A stretch of DNA of 15,915 bases, from positions 1 to 15,915 of the forward strand of contig JAAZNU010000034.1 of the NCBI GenBank assembly GCA_012798135.1. Reading direction: 5' to 3'. Source of the DNA: Veillonellaceae bacterium (GTDB lineage: Bacteria > Bacillota_C > Negativicutes > UBA1444). The first letter of the stretch is position 1. Every line of letters starts with the position of its first letter. Positions 1 to 7,000 of the stretch are shown here, piece after piece. The translations under genes and the position numbers were made by a program. The notes under the pieces were generated by a model that saw nothing but the letters and a program-made list of their open reading frames with translations, was not told the origin of the DNA and ran no database searches.

Positions 1-172
1 GACGGGAGTGGCGCACCTGCCGGAGGGGATGGAAATGGTGATGCCTGGCGACAACGTGACGATGAACATTGAACTGATCACTTCGATCGCGATCGAAGAG
101 GGACTGCGGTTTGCGATCCGGGAAGGCGGCCGTACGGTCGGTGCCGGCGTGGTTACCGCGATCAACGAATAA
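1..172 (+). CDS. tuf: Elongation factor Tu, C-terminal end (5' truncated by window)
   Basis: This is the last 56 codons of an EF-Tu gene, read from base 2 to the TAA at 170-172. EF-Tu is the cytosolic GTPase that delivers aminoacyl-tRNA to the ribosomal A site. The visible part is the end of beta-barrel domain 3. It contains the stretches [23 protein letters not shown] and RTVGAGVV, which are near-invariant in the family and include the arginine-rich tail that contacts tRNA and EF-Ts. It is intact to its natural stop and is followed at once by a strong terminator, so it ends its own transcription unit. A second EF-Tu gene begins at 15775, so the organism has two copies flanking this cluster. 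Codon use is heavily biased to ACG, GCG and ATC, as expected of a very highly expressed gene. Confidence 0.97.
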   Translation, partial: TGVAHLPEGMEMVMPGDNVTMNIELITSIAIEEGLRFAIREGGRTVGAGVVTAINE

Positions 173-186
173 AACCCTTGTGGCGC

Positions 187-228
187 GCGGAGGGTGGCCC
201 TGACACCACTCTCCGCTTCATTTTTTTT
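187..228 (+). terminator. Intrinsic terminator after tuf
   Basis: An 11-bp stem (187-197 with 206-216, one G-T pair, 8-nt loop) starts 15 bases after the tuf stop. It is followed by TTCA and a run of eight T at 221-228. Strong GC stem plus T run is the classic Rho-independent terminator. It separates tuf from the rpmG promoter. Confidence 0.9.
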
Positions 229-244
229 CTTCAAGAACTGTATG

Positions 245-273
245 TTGACAGGACATGTCAATTGTGATAAATT
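245..273 (+). promoter_or_regulatory. Sigma-A-type promoter for rpmG-trnW-secE-nusG
   Basis: A perfect -35 TTGACA at 245-250 is followed by a 17-bp spacer and a -10 of TAAATT at 268-273. A TG one base upstream (265-266) makes it an extended -10. It lies between the tuf terminator and rpmG. The -35 hexamer is also the left arm of an inverted repeat (TTGACA 245-250, TGTCAA 256-261). The -10 is weaker than the -35, and an alternative A/T-rich hexamer TATAAA at 273-278 would need an overlong 22-bp spacer. Confidence 0.75.
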
Positions 274-326
274 ATAAAAGCGGCATTTTGAACTAATGTG
301 TAAATTCAGCTAAAGAGGTGTACAGC

Positions 327-476
327 ATGCGTAATGCAGTCACGTTGGCTTGTACTGAATGCAAGCAACGCAACTATCAAACCAATAAGAACAAGAAAAA
401 TGATCCGGATCGCTTGGAGTTCAATAAATACTGCAAGTTTTGCAAAAAACATACAACCCACAAGGAAACAAAATAA
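327..476 (+). CDS. rpmG: 50S ribosomal protein bL33
   Basis: This 49-residue protein is a small zinc-ribbon component of the large ribosomal subunit, located near the E site. It has paired cysteines C9/C12 and C36/C39, the zinc-binding form of bL33, with the family stretches TLACTECK and [11 protein letters not shown]. The ATG at 327 lies 6 nt after the ribosome binding site AGAGGTG (314-320). Its position in front of tRNA-Trp, secE and nusG is the common arrangement in Firmicutes. Possession of all four cysteines implies zinc dependence; many Firmicutes keep a second cysteine-free paralogue elsewhere, which cannot be judged from this window. Confidence 0.97.
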   Translation: MRNAVTLACTECKQRNYQTNKNKKNDPDRLEFNKYCKFCKKHTTHKETK

Positions 477-503
477 GTTTCGTTTGTATGGGCAGGCAAA
501 CAC

Positions 504-579
504 AGGGGTGTAGCTCAATTGGTAGAGTAGCGGTCTCCAAAACCGTTGGTTGCGGGTTCAAGTCCTGCCGCCCCTGCCA
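504..579 (+). tRNA. trnW: tRNA-Trp (anticodon CCA)
   Basis: The 76 bases fold into a full cloverleaf. The acceptor stem is 504-510 with 569-575 (one G-T pair), the D stem 513-516 with 525-528, the anticodon stem 530-534 with 542-546, and the T stem 552-556 with 564-568 around loop TTCAAGT. The anticodon CCA at 537-539 reads UGG. The discriminator base is G (576) and the 3' CCA (577-579) is encoded. It sits 27 nt after rpmG and 47 nt before secE with no promoter or terminator visible between, so it is probably released from the operon transcript by RNase P and 3' processing. Confidence 0.97.
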
Positions 580-626
580 TATTTTTTATGTGTGCTGGCA
601 GCAATCGAATAATAGGATGTGACGAT

Positions 627-851
627 ATGGCGGTTCAGGAAATGACGGTGCAGAGCCGAGGGCGGCTGGTAAAGCTGACAAAGTTTCTGCGGGAAGTAAA
701 ATCTGAGCTGAAGAAAATTTCGTGGCCCAGCAAGAAGGAACTGACGGCCAATACGATAGTTGTGTTGGTGTCGGTTTTTTTCGCTGCAGCCTTGATTTGG
801 ATCATTGATGGCTTTTTCGCCAAAATTCTTCGTGCGATTCTTGCCAGGTAG
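627..851 (+). CDS. secE: Preprotein translocase subunit SecE
   Basis: This 74-residue protein is the short, single-span form of SecE, the clamp subunit of the SecYEG protein-export channel in the inner membrane. An amphipathic N-terminal helix carries the family motif FLREVKSELKKISWPSKKE (about residues 20-38). One hydrophobic segment follows at about 43-64, ending WIIDGFF. The ATG at 627 was chosen because AGGATG (614-619) lies 7 nt upstream; the open frame extends upstream to 546 but that part overlaps the tRNA-Trp gene. nusG follows after 12 nt, the near-universal secE-nusG pair, so the two are surely co-transcribed. Confidence 0.95.
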   Translation: MAVQEMTVQSRGRLVKLTKFLREVKSELKKISWPSKKELTANTIVVLVSVFFAAALIWIIDGFFAKILRAILAR

Positions 852-863
852 AGGCGGCGTCTG

Positions 864-1394
864 ATGGAAGAAGAACGTCAGTGGTACGTAATTCATACTT
901 ACTCCGGTTACGAGAATAAGGTCAAAGCGAATCTGGAACGCAAGATTCAGTCTATGGGCATGCAGACCGAGATTTTTCAGGTTTTGGTGCCTATGGAAGA
1001 TGAAGTGGAAATCAAGGATGGCAAGCGCAAGGTAACCAAGAAGAAAATTTTTCCGGGATATGTCTTGGTGGAAATGATTGTGAACGACAGAACTTGGTAT
1101 GTCGTCCGCAATACACCGGGTGTCACCGGTTTTGTAGGGTCTGGCAGCAAAGCGATTCCGTTGAATCCGCTCGAACTTAAACCGATATTGCGAGCAATGG
1201 GTGTCGAAGAGCCTCGTCAGAAGATTGATGTGAAACCGCAGGAAGTTATCCGGATTGTTGCCGGCGCCTTCGAAAACTGGACGGCTACTGTGACGGATGT
1301 CTATATGGACAGGGGGAAAATCAGGGCCCTGGTAAATATGTTTGGCCGTGAAACCCCAGTGGAATTGGATTTTTCCCAAGTGGAAAAATTATAG
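864..1394 (+). CDS. nusG: Transcription termination/antitermination factor NusG
   Basis: This 176-residue protein binds the RNA polymerase clamp and couples transcription to translation or affects pausing and termination. The N-terminal NGN domain starts with WYVIHTYSGYE (residues 7-17) and contains the KKIFPGYVLVEM and NTPGVTGFVG family signatures. A C-terminal KOW domain ends with the usual GRETPVEL. In the KOW region the typical GPF motif reads GAF, and the glycine usually found in the following FxGTV-like element is alanine (WTATV). These changes are mild and may be lineage-typical. The ribosome binding site AGAGG (850-854) overlaps the secE stop, suggesting translational coupling. Confidence 0.97.
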   Translation: MEEERQWYVIHTYSGYENKVKANLERKIQSMGMQTEIFQVLVPMEDEVEIKDGKRKVTKKKIFPGYVLVEMIVNDRTWYVVRNTPGVTGFVGSGSKAIPLNPLELKPILRAMGVEEPRQKIDVKPQEVIRIVAGAFENWTATVTDVYMDRGKIRALVNMFGRETPVELDFSQVEKL

Positions 1395-1405
1395 AGACTG
1401 CTCAA

Positions 1406-1423
1406 GATTTCGTACGCGAAATC
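1406..1423 (+). other. Perfect hairpin with UACG loop in the rplK leader
   Basis: GATTTCG (1406-1412) pairs without mismatch with CGAAATC (1417-1423) around the loop TACG. The hairpin sits two bases upstream of the L1-box-like hairpin. No T run follows, so it is not a terminator. UACG belongs to the UNCG tetraloop class, though the closing pair here is G-C rather than the usual C-G. A processing site, an RNA stabiliser or part of the L1 operator are all possible. Confidence 0.5.
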
Positions 1424-1424
1424 G

Positions 1425-1454
1425 GTGGGAGGGCTATAGTGCCCGCATGACCAC
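1425..1454 (+). promoter_or_regulatory. L1-binding-type mRNA hairpin upstream of rplK
   Basis: Outer helix GTGG (1425-1428) pairs with CCAC (1451-1454). An asymmetric internal loop follows, GA on the 5' side and GCATGA on the 3' side, then inner helix GGGC (1431-1434) with GCCC (1441-1444). This two-helix shape with the GA/ATGA internal loop matches the known L1 target on rplK-rplA mRNAs, which mimics the L1 site on 23S rRNA. It ends 27 nt before the rplK start and would give autoregulation of L11-L1 by free L1. The pairing is seen; binding is inferred. Confidence 0.75.
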
Positions 1455-1481
1455 ATTTTGCACGTAAGGAGGTGTGAACAC

Positions 1482-1907
1482 ATGGCCAGAAAGATAGTTA
1501 AAGTTGTGAAACTGCAGGTTCCTGCTGGCAAGGCTACACCGGCGCCTCCGGTCGGCCCGGCTTTGGGACAGGCTGGCGTCAATATCATGGCGTTCGTCAA
1601 GGATTTTAACGAAAGAACGGCGAAACAGGCCGGCCTGATTATTCCTGTCGAGATTACTGTTTTCGAAGATCGTTCCTTCACGTTTATCACAAAGACTCCG
1701 CCCGCCGCGGTTCTGCTCAAGAAAGCCGCCGGTATTGAAACCGCATCCGGCGAGCCCAACAAGAAGAAAGTGGCGACAGTGTCCCGCGCTAAAGTTCGCG
1801 AGATTGCTGAGTCCAAGATGCCTGACCTGAATGCTGCCGATGTAGAAGCTGCAATGCGTATGGTTGAAGGCACGGCGCGCAGCATGGGAATCGATATTGT
1901 CGATTAA
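1482..1907 (+). CDS. rplK: 50S ribosomal protein uL11
   Basis: The 141-residue L11 binds the GTPase-associated centre of 23S rRNA and takes part in translation-factor binding and the stringent response. The N-terminal domain contains the proline-rich [17 protein letters not shown] stretch (about residues 18-34), the region that contacts the thiostrepton site. The RNA-binding C-terminal domain contains [14 protein letters not shown] and [16 protein letters not shown]. The start at 1482 has a near-perfect ribosome binding site AAGGAGGTG (1466-1474) at 7 nt spacing; the frame opens earlier at 1458, but that ATG precedes the ribosome binding site. It pairs with rplA downstream, 61 nt away. Confidence 0.98.
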   Translation: MARKIVKVVKLQVPAGKATPAPPVGPALGQAGVNIMAFVKDFNERTAKQAGLIIPVEITVFEDRSFTFITKTPPAAVLLKKAAGIETASGEPNKKKVATVSRAKVREIAESKMPDLNAADVEAAMRMVEGTARSMGIDIVD

Positions 1908-1919
1908 CCGGCGTCTTCT

Positions 1920-1945
1920 GTGGGAGGGTTTCCCGTTATAACCAC
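1920..1945 (+). promoter_or_regulatory. Second L1-box-like hairpin, upstream of rplA
   Basis: GTGG (1920-1923) pairs with CCAC (1942-1945), GA is unpaired on the 5' side, GGG (1926-1928) pairs with CCC (1932-1934), and GTTATAA is unpaired on the 3' side. Layout and bases repeat those of the hairpin before rplK (shared GTGGGAGGG ... CCCG ... ACCACATT). It lies between the rplK stop and the rplA ribosome binding site, so L1 could act on its own gene directly. The 3' internal loop is one base longer and lacks the exact ATGA, so affinity may differ. Confidence 0.6.
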
Positions 1946-1968
1946 ATTATCAGCAGGAGGATAAATTT

Positions 1969-2676
1969 ATGCCGAAGAATGGCAAAAAATATCAGGAATC
2001 GGTCAAGCTCATCGAAGCTGGCAAAGTGTATGACCCGGAAGAAGCGATTGCCCTGATCCAGAAAATGCCGGCGGCCAAATTTGACGCGACATTGGAAGTC
2101 GCCGTCAAATTGGGTGTCGACCCCAAGCATGCGGATCAGCAGGTTCGTGGTGCGGTGGTTCTGCCGCACGGAACCGGCAAGAGCAAACGCGTTTTGGTCT
2201 TCGCCAAAGGTGACAAAGCCAAGGAAGCCGAAGCTGCCGGCGCGGATTTTGTCGGTGCCGAAGACATGGTCGAGAAGATTCAGGGCGGCTGGACCGATTT
2301 TGACGTTGCCGTGGCAACTCCCGATATGATGGGAACGGTTGGCCGTTTGGGCAAAATTCTCGGCCCCAAAGGCTTGATGCCAAACCCCAAAGTCGGCACG
2401 GTTACGATGGATGTCACCCGGGCGTTGAATGAAATCAAGGCTGGTAAAATCGAGTATCGTACCGATAAAGCCGGCAATATCCATGCTCCGCTGGGAAGAG
2501 TTTCGTTTGTGACGGAAAAACTGGTTCAGAACTATTTCACGTTGATTGAAACCTTGGTCAAAGCGAAGCCGGCGGTTGCCAAGGGGCAATACGTTCGCCA
2601 TATTACGCTCAGCTCCACGATGGGCCCTGGCGTAACGGTTAACGTGTTAAAACTCACTGGTAAAAAAGAAGCTTAA
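1969..2676 (+). CDS. rplA: 50S ribosomal protein uL1
   Basis: The 235-residue L1 forms the mobile stalk at the ribosomal E site and is also a translational repressor of its own operon. Length and sequence are typical. Key stretches are the N-terminal [11 protein letters not shown], the domain II region with [17 protein letters not shown], and the family signature [17 protein letters not shown] (about residues 125-141), followed by GTVTMDV. The ATG at 1969 follows AGGAGG (1955-1960) by 8 nt. It is probably co-transcribed with rplK and preceded by an L1-type hairpin. No terminator is visible directly after it; the following 175 bases are the L10 leader. Confidence 0.98.
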   Translation: MPKNGKKYQESVKLIEAGKVYDPEEAIALIQKMPAAKFDATLEVAVKLGVDPKHADQQVRGAVVLPHGTGKSKRVLVFAKGDKAKEAEAAGADFVGAEDMVEKIQGGWTDFDVAVATPDMMGTVGRLGKILGPKGLMPNPKVGTVTMDVTRALNEIKAGKIEYRTDKAGNIHAPLGRVSFVTEKLVQNYFTLIETLVKAKPAVAKGQYVRHITLSSTMGPGVTVNVLKLTGKKEA

Positions 2677-2696
2677 GCTGAAAGATAAATTTCATA

Positions 2697-2760
2697 TCCG
2701 GGCCGTAGATAGCAGGTGCCGCATGGCATAAGCATCCGTCGGATGCGCCCGCCGAGGTCG
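2697..2760 (+). promoter_or_regulatory. L10 (L10-L12 complex) mRNA leader, ligand-binding part
   Basis: The stretch between rplA and rplJ contains the hallmarks of the ribosomal protein L10 leader. On the 5' side CCGTAGATAGCAGGTG is seen at 2699 onward, and on the 3' side CCCGCCGAGGT ends near 2758. Between them lie two small hairpins: TGCC/GGCA (2717-2720 with 2725-2728) and a perfect GCATCC/GGATGC (2732-2737 with 2741-2746). The flanking AGA/CCGAGG elements resemble the kink-turn region that L10 recognises. Free L10-L12 complex would bind here and lower rplJ-rplL expression. Recognition is by remembered consensus, not by a covariance-model search. Confidence 0.75.
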
Positions 2761-2780
2761 GAGCCCCCGTTTTGTGGTGG

Positions 2781-2821
2781 AACGGTCTCTGACGTGCGGC
2801 GTCCGGAGACCGTTTGTTTTT
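2781..2821 (+). terminator. Attenuator hairpin of the L10 leader
   Basis: AACGGTCTC (2781-2789) pairs perfectly with GAGACCGTT (2806-2814), and an inner GACG/CGTC stem (2791-2794 with 2800-2803) extends it. The hairpin is followed by TGTTTTT at 2815-2821. It lies about 30 nt before the rplJ start, where Firmicutes L10 leaders carry a conditional terminator. Binding of the L10 complex upstream would favour termination. No well-defined antiterminator pairing was worked out. Confidence 0.7.
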
Positions 2822-2851
2822 CTGATCAACAAGGAAGGAGGTGGACTCAAT

Positions 2852-3376
2852 ATGGTAATTCGTCCGGAAAAAGTGGCTATGATCGCGGAATTCAAAGAAA
2901 CCATCCAAAATGCAAAAGGTGTGGTATTGGCCGACTTTCGTGGCATCAAGGTAGCCCAGGACACAAAATTGCGTCGTAAAATGCGTGAAGCCGGTGTGGA
3001 TTACACGGTCATCAAAAATAACATGGCCAGTATTGCGGCGAAAGAGGCCGGCATCGAAGGATTGGACAAATACCTCAAAGGTCCTTTGGCAATGGTTTCT
3101 TCCGCAAAAGATCCGGTCGTCCCGGCGAAACTGATGTCCGAGTTTATTAAAGAAAACCGGATCATGGAGATCAAAGGCGGCTTGGTGGAAGGCAAGGTAA
3201 TCGATGCGGACGCCGTAAAAGCATTAGCTAATCTGCCGCCGCGCGAAGTGCTCATCGCCAAAATGCTGGGCAGCATGCAGGCGCCGATCACCGGTTTGGT
3301 CAATGTTCTGCAAGGCAACATTCGCAATCTCGTTTACGCCCTGGATGCAGTGCGGCAACAAAAAGAATCCGCCTAA
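2852..3376 (+). CDS. rplJ: 50S ribosomal protein uL10
   Basis: This 174-residue protein is the base of the L7/L12 stalk. Its N-terminal domain binds 23S rRNA next to L11, and its C-terminal helix carries the L7/L12 dimers. Family features are the N-terminal VIRPEKVAMIAEFKE, VVLADFRGIKV, the KNNMASIAAKEAG region and a long C-terminal helix from about residue 130 to the end. The open frame reaches back to 2774, but that would run through the attenuator. The ATG at 2852 is preceded by an excellent ribosome binding site (AAGGAGGTG, 2835-2843) at 8 nt. rplL follows after 35 nt. Confidence 0.97.
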   Translation: MVIRPEKVAMIAEFKETIQNAKGVVLADFRGIKVAQDTKLRRKMREAGVDYTVIKNNMASIAAKEAGIEGLDKYLKGPLAMVSSAKDPVVPAKLMSEFIKENRIMEIKGGLVEGKVIDADAVKALANLPPREVLIAKMLGSMQAPITGLVNVLQGNIRNLVYALDAVRQQKESA

Positions 3377-3411
3377 CTTGCATATAAAATTAAAATTTGG
3401 AGGAATGAATC

Positions 3412-3789
3412 ATGAATAAAGAACAAATCATGGAAGCCATTGAACAAATGACAGTATTGGAACTGTCCGAACTGGTCAAAGCCCTGGAAGAAAAATTTGG
3501 CGTTTCCGCTGCGGCCCCCATGGCCGTCGCAGCCGCTCCGGCAGCTGCCGCAGCCGCCGCTCCGGCTGCTGAAGAACAGACCGAATTCGATGTAATCCTC
3601 ACTGCCGCTGGTGGTGCAAAGATCAACGTAATCAAAGTCGTTCGCGAACTGACCGGCCTGGGCCTCAAAGAAGCCAAAGACTTGGTTGATGGCGCTCCCA
3701 AACCGGTGAAAGAAAAAGTCTCCAAAGCTGATGCCGATGCCATCAAGGCTAAATTGGTTGACGCCGGTGCAACTGTCGAAGTAAAATAA
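3412..3789 (+). CDS. rplL: 50S ribosomal protein bL12 (L7/L12)
   Basis: This 125-residue stalk protein is present as multiple dimers and recruits the translational GTPases EF-Tu, EF-G, IF2 and RF3. The N-terminal dimerisation helices are residues 1-31, followed by an alanine/proline-rich flexible hinge at about 33-55, then the globular C-terminal domain from about 57. That domain contains [20 protein letters not shown], the factor-binding helix region, and [17 protein letters not shown] (3399-3403) precedes the ATG by 8 nt. It is followed by a hairpin at 3796-3829, which probably reduces read-through into rpoB. Confidence 0.98.
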   Translation: MNKEQIMEAIEQMTVLELSELVKALEEKFGVSAAAPMAVAAAPAAAAAAAPAAEEQTEFDVILTAAGGAKINVIKVVRELTGLGLKEAKDLVDGAPKPVKEKVSKADADAIKAKLVDAGATVEVK

Positions 3790-3795
3790 GTGGCG

Positions 3796-3833
3796 ATACA
3801 GGTGGGGGCGTGATCGCGCCCACCTGTATTTGT
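3796..3833 (+). terminator. Hairpin after rplL, weak or partial terminator
   Basis: ATACAGGTGGG (3796-3806) pairs without mismatch with CCCACCTGTAT (3819-3829), and GCG/CGC inside extends the stem around the loop TGAT. The tail is only TTTGT, a poor T run. It may be a leaky terminator or an RNA processing and stability element. It would let rplL mRNA, needed in several copies per ribosome, exceed rpoB-rpoC mRNA. Confidence 0.6.
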
Positions 3834-3846
3834 AATCCTCTTCGTG

Positions 3847-3875
3847 TTGACAATTTGACATATGTGTGATATCAT
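3847..3875 (+). promoter_or_regulatory. Promoter 1 for rpoB-rpoC
   Basis: Perfect -35 TTGACA at 3847-3852, 17-bp spacer, and -10 TATCAT at 3870-3875 (five of six consensus bases). A TG at 3867-3868 makes it an extended -10. It lies directly after the rplL hairpin and about 140 nt before rpoB. It overlaps a second promoter shifted by 8 bp. Confidence 0.8.
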
Positions 3876-3883
3876 CCTAAAAT
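3855..3883 (+). promoter_or_regulatory. Promoter 2 for rpoB-rpoC, overlapping promoter 1
   Basis: A second perfect TTGACA at 3855-3860, again with a 17-bp spacer, leads to TAAAAT at 3878-3883 (five of six consensus bases). It is displaced by exactly 8 bp from promoter 1, so the two cannot be occupied together on the same DNA. Expected start sites would be about 8 nt apart. Confidence 0.65.
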
Positions 3884-3930
3884 GCGGTAATTATCTTTTG
3901 AGGGGATGAAAAACACTTTCCGTTTTGCAA

Positions 3931-3971
3931 AAGCAAGGTCTTCCTTAAACTGGAGAGCCTTGCTTGTTTTT
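3931..3971 (+). terminator. Terminator-like hairpin in the rpoB leader (possible attenuator)
   Basis: AAGCAAGG (3931-3938) pairs perfectly with CCTTGCTT (3958-3965). TCC (3942-3944) pairs with GGA (3952-3954) inside, with weak pairs between, and the loop is TTAAACT. G and five T (3966-3971) follow. It lies downstream of both rpoB promoters and 44 nt upstream of the rpoB ATG, so every transcript from them must pass it. That geometry suggests attenuation or processing. No known leader family is recognised and no small peptide ORF is evident. Confidence 0.6.
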
Positions 3972-4015
3972 GCTTTAGAATACGATTTTGTTCAACAGTG
4001 GAGGTGGGGGTCTGA

Positions 4016-7000
4016 ATGTTCAATCCCATAGAGGTAGGAAAACGGACACGCTACAGTTACGCCAAAATCGATGAAGTTTTGGACATGCCCAATCTAATTG
4101 AAATCCAGAAGAAGTCCTATCAATGGTTTCTTCAGACGGGATTGACGGAAATTTTCCGGGATATTTCGCCCATTCAGGATTTTACGGGCAATTTGGTGCT
4201 GTCATTTGATGATTTTCGCCTGGGCGACTCCAAGTATGACGTGGAAGAGTGCAAGGAGCGGGATGTCACGTATGCGGCTCCGCTGAATGTCAAAGTTCGG
4301 CTGGTGAATCGCGAGACCGGTGAAATCAAGGAACAGAACGTGTTTATGGGCGATTTTCCCCTGATGACCGACAACGGCACCTTTATCATCAATGGCGCCG
4401 AGCGGGTCATTGTCAGTCAGTTGGTGCGTTCTCCCGGCGTCTATTATGATGTGGCTCTGGACGCGAACGGCAAGGAATTGTATTTTGCCACCGTGATTCC
4501 GAACCGGGGCGCCTGGCTCGAGCTGGAGACGGACTCCAATGACGTGGTTTCCGTCCGGGTCGACCGTACGCGCAAACTGCCGGTCACGGTGTTGATCCGT
4601 GCCTTGGGCTGGGAAAACAGCGAGGCTATCTTGGCCCTGTTCGACGATAATCCCCGTATCCGGGCTACACTGGAGGCCGGTAAGGACGATTCGACAGATC
4701 GCGACACTGCGCTGCTGGAGATATACAAGCGTTTGCGTCCTGGCGAACCGGCCACGATTGAAAATGCCGCCCAGTTGGTGGAATCGTTGTTTTTTGATTC
4801 CAAACGTTACGACCTGGCCACCGTCGGTCGCTACAAGCTGACCAAGAAGCTGGGCTGGCGCCGCCGTTTACAGGGCGTCTATCTGGAACAAAACATAGTG
4901 GATAAAAGCACCGGCGAAATTGTGGTTGCCAGCCGGGATGAGCACGGCAATCCCGTTCGGGTGGATGACGACATCCTCAATATTATTGAGAAGAGCGGCA
5001 TATTCACCGAAGCCGCGGTCAACGAAGGTTTGGTTGAAGTTTATGCCCGTCTGCATGAAGACTCGAAACCGGAAAAATTGTTGTGTACTCCAACGCCTGC
5101 CGATTTCAGCCGCCGCACGATTACCAAGGCTGACATCATCGCGTCCATTGGCTATTTGCTGAGTCTTGCCGAAGGATTTGGCAATAAGGACGACATCGAC
5201 CATTTGGGCAATCGGCGCCTACGTTCCGTGGGCGAGTTGCTGCAAAACCAGTTCCGTATTGGCTTGGCCCGCATGGAACGGGTTGTTCGGGAACGGATGA
5301 CCATTCAGGATGTTGATGTGATCACACCACAGGCGCTGATTAATATTCGACCGGTTGTGGCTGCAATTAAAGAATTCTTTGGGTCCAGCCAGTTGTCGCA
5401 GTTTATGGACCAGACCAATCCCCTGGCCGAGCTGACGCACAAACGCCGACTCAGCGCACTGGGGCCGGGAGGCTTGAGCCGCGAACGGGCTGGATTTGAA
5501 GTCCGTGACGTGCATCACTCCCACTACGGTCGCATGTGCCCGATTGAAACCCCGGAAGGTCCGAACATCGGCCTGATCGGCTCACTGTCCACATTTGCCC
5601 GCGTGAACCAGTTCGGGTTTATCGAAACGCCTTATCGCAAGGTGGATAAAAAGAATTTACGGGTGACGGAAGACGTCCATTATCTGACCGCCGACGAAGA
5701 AGACGAATACGTCATTGCGCAGGCCAACGAAAAGCTGAATAAAAGCGGCTGGTTCGTCGACGAACAGGTCAGTGTCCGCTATCGGGACCTGATTTTGGAA
5801 GTGCCGGCGCCGGAAGTCGATTATATGGACGTGTCGCCAAAGCAGGTTGTGTCCATTGCAACGGCCATGATTCCGTTCCTGGAAAACGATGACGCGAACC
5901 GCGCGTTGATGGGAGCCAATATGCAACGCCAGGCAGTCCCGCTGTTACGGCCGAAAGCGCCGTTGGTAGGCACAGGGATGGAATCCAAGGCTGCCCGTGA
6001 CTCAGGCGTGGTGGTTTTAGCGAAAAATGCCGGCGTCGTCGAACGGGCGACCGCTACCGAGATCCTTGTTCGTCGTGCCGATGATAAAGGCATCGACAAA
6101 TACAAGCTGTTGAAATACCTGCGTTCCAACCAGGGAACCTGCATCAATCAACGGCCGTTGGTCTACAAGGATGAGATCATCGAAAAGGGACAGGTTCTCG
6201 CGGACGGCCCATCCACTGAGCGTGGCGAACTGGCGTTGGGGCGGAATATTCTGGTTGCGTTCATGCCCTGGGAAGGGTACAACTACGAAGATGCGATTCT
6301 GCTCAGCGAAAAAATCGTGAAGGAAGATGTCTTTACCTCCATTCATGTCGAGGAGTACGAGTGCGATTCCCGGGATACCAAACTGGGGCCTGAAGAAATT
6401 ACCCGGGATATTCCCAACGTAGCGGAAGAAGCGTTGGGCGACCTGGATGACCGAGGAATCATTCGTGTCGGTGCGGAAGTTCGCCCCGGCGATATTCTGG
6501 TCGGTAAAGTAACGCCCAAGGGCGAAACTGAGCTTACGGCGGAAGAACGGCTGTTACGGGCGATCTTTGGCGAGAAAGCACGGGAAGTTCGCGACACTTC
6601 ATTGCGGGTGCCACACGGCGAATCCGGCAAAGTAGTGGATGTGAAAGTTTTTACCCGTGAAAACGGCGATGAATTGATGCCGGGCGTCAATCAACTGGTC
6701 CGGGTTTACATTGCCCAAAAACGAAAAATCTCCGAAGGCGACAAAATGGCCGGCCGTCACGGCAACAAAGGGGTCGTGTCGCGGATCATGGCGGAAGAGG
6801 ATATGCCGTTCCTGCCGGACGGGACGCCGGTGCAAATTGTATTGAATCCTTTAGGCGTGCCTTCCCGAATGAATATCGGACAGGTTCTGGAAACCCATCT
6901 GGGCTGGGCTGTGTCGGCACTGGGATTGCAAATTGCCCATAAAGACCCCAACATTACGACGCGCCTCAAGCAAGCTGGCTACGATGCCGATCGTTGGGGA

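Noticed and set aside
440..622. 60-codon plus-strand frame across the tRNA-Trp gene
   Set aside because: It reads through the end of rpmG in another frame and through the tRNA, and has no ribosome binding site.
546..626. Upstream extension of the secE frame
   Set aside because: It overlaps the tRNA-Trp gene. The ATG at 627 has a ribosome binding site and gives the normal SecE N terminus.
558..1379. 273-codon open frame on the minus strand
   Set aside because: It is antisense to the tRNA-Trp end, secE and nusG, all of which are confidently identified. Its translation looks like a low-complexity shadow.
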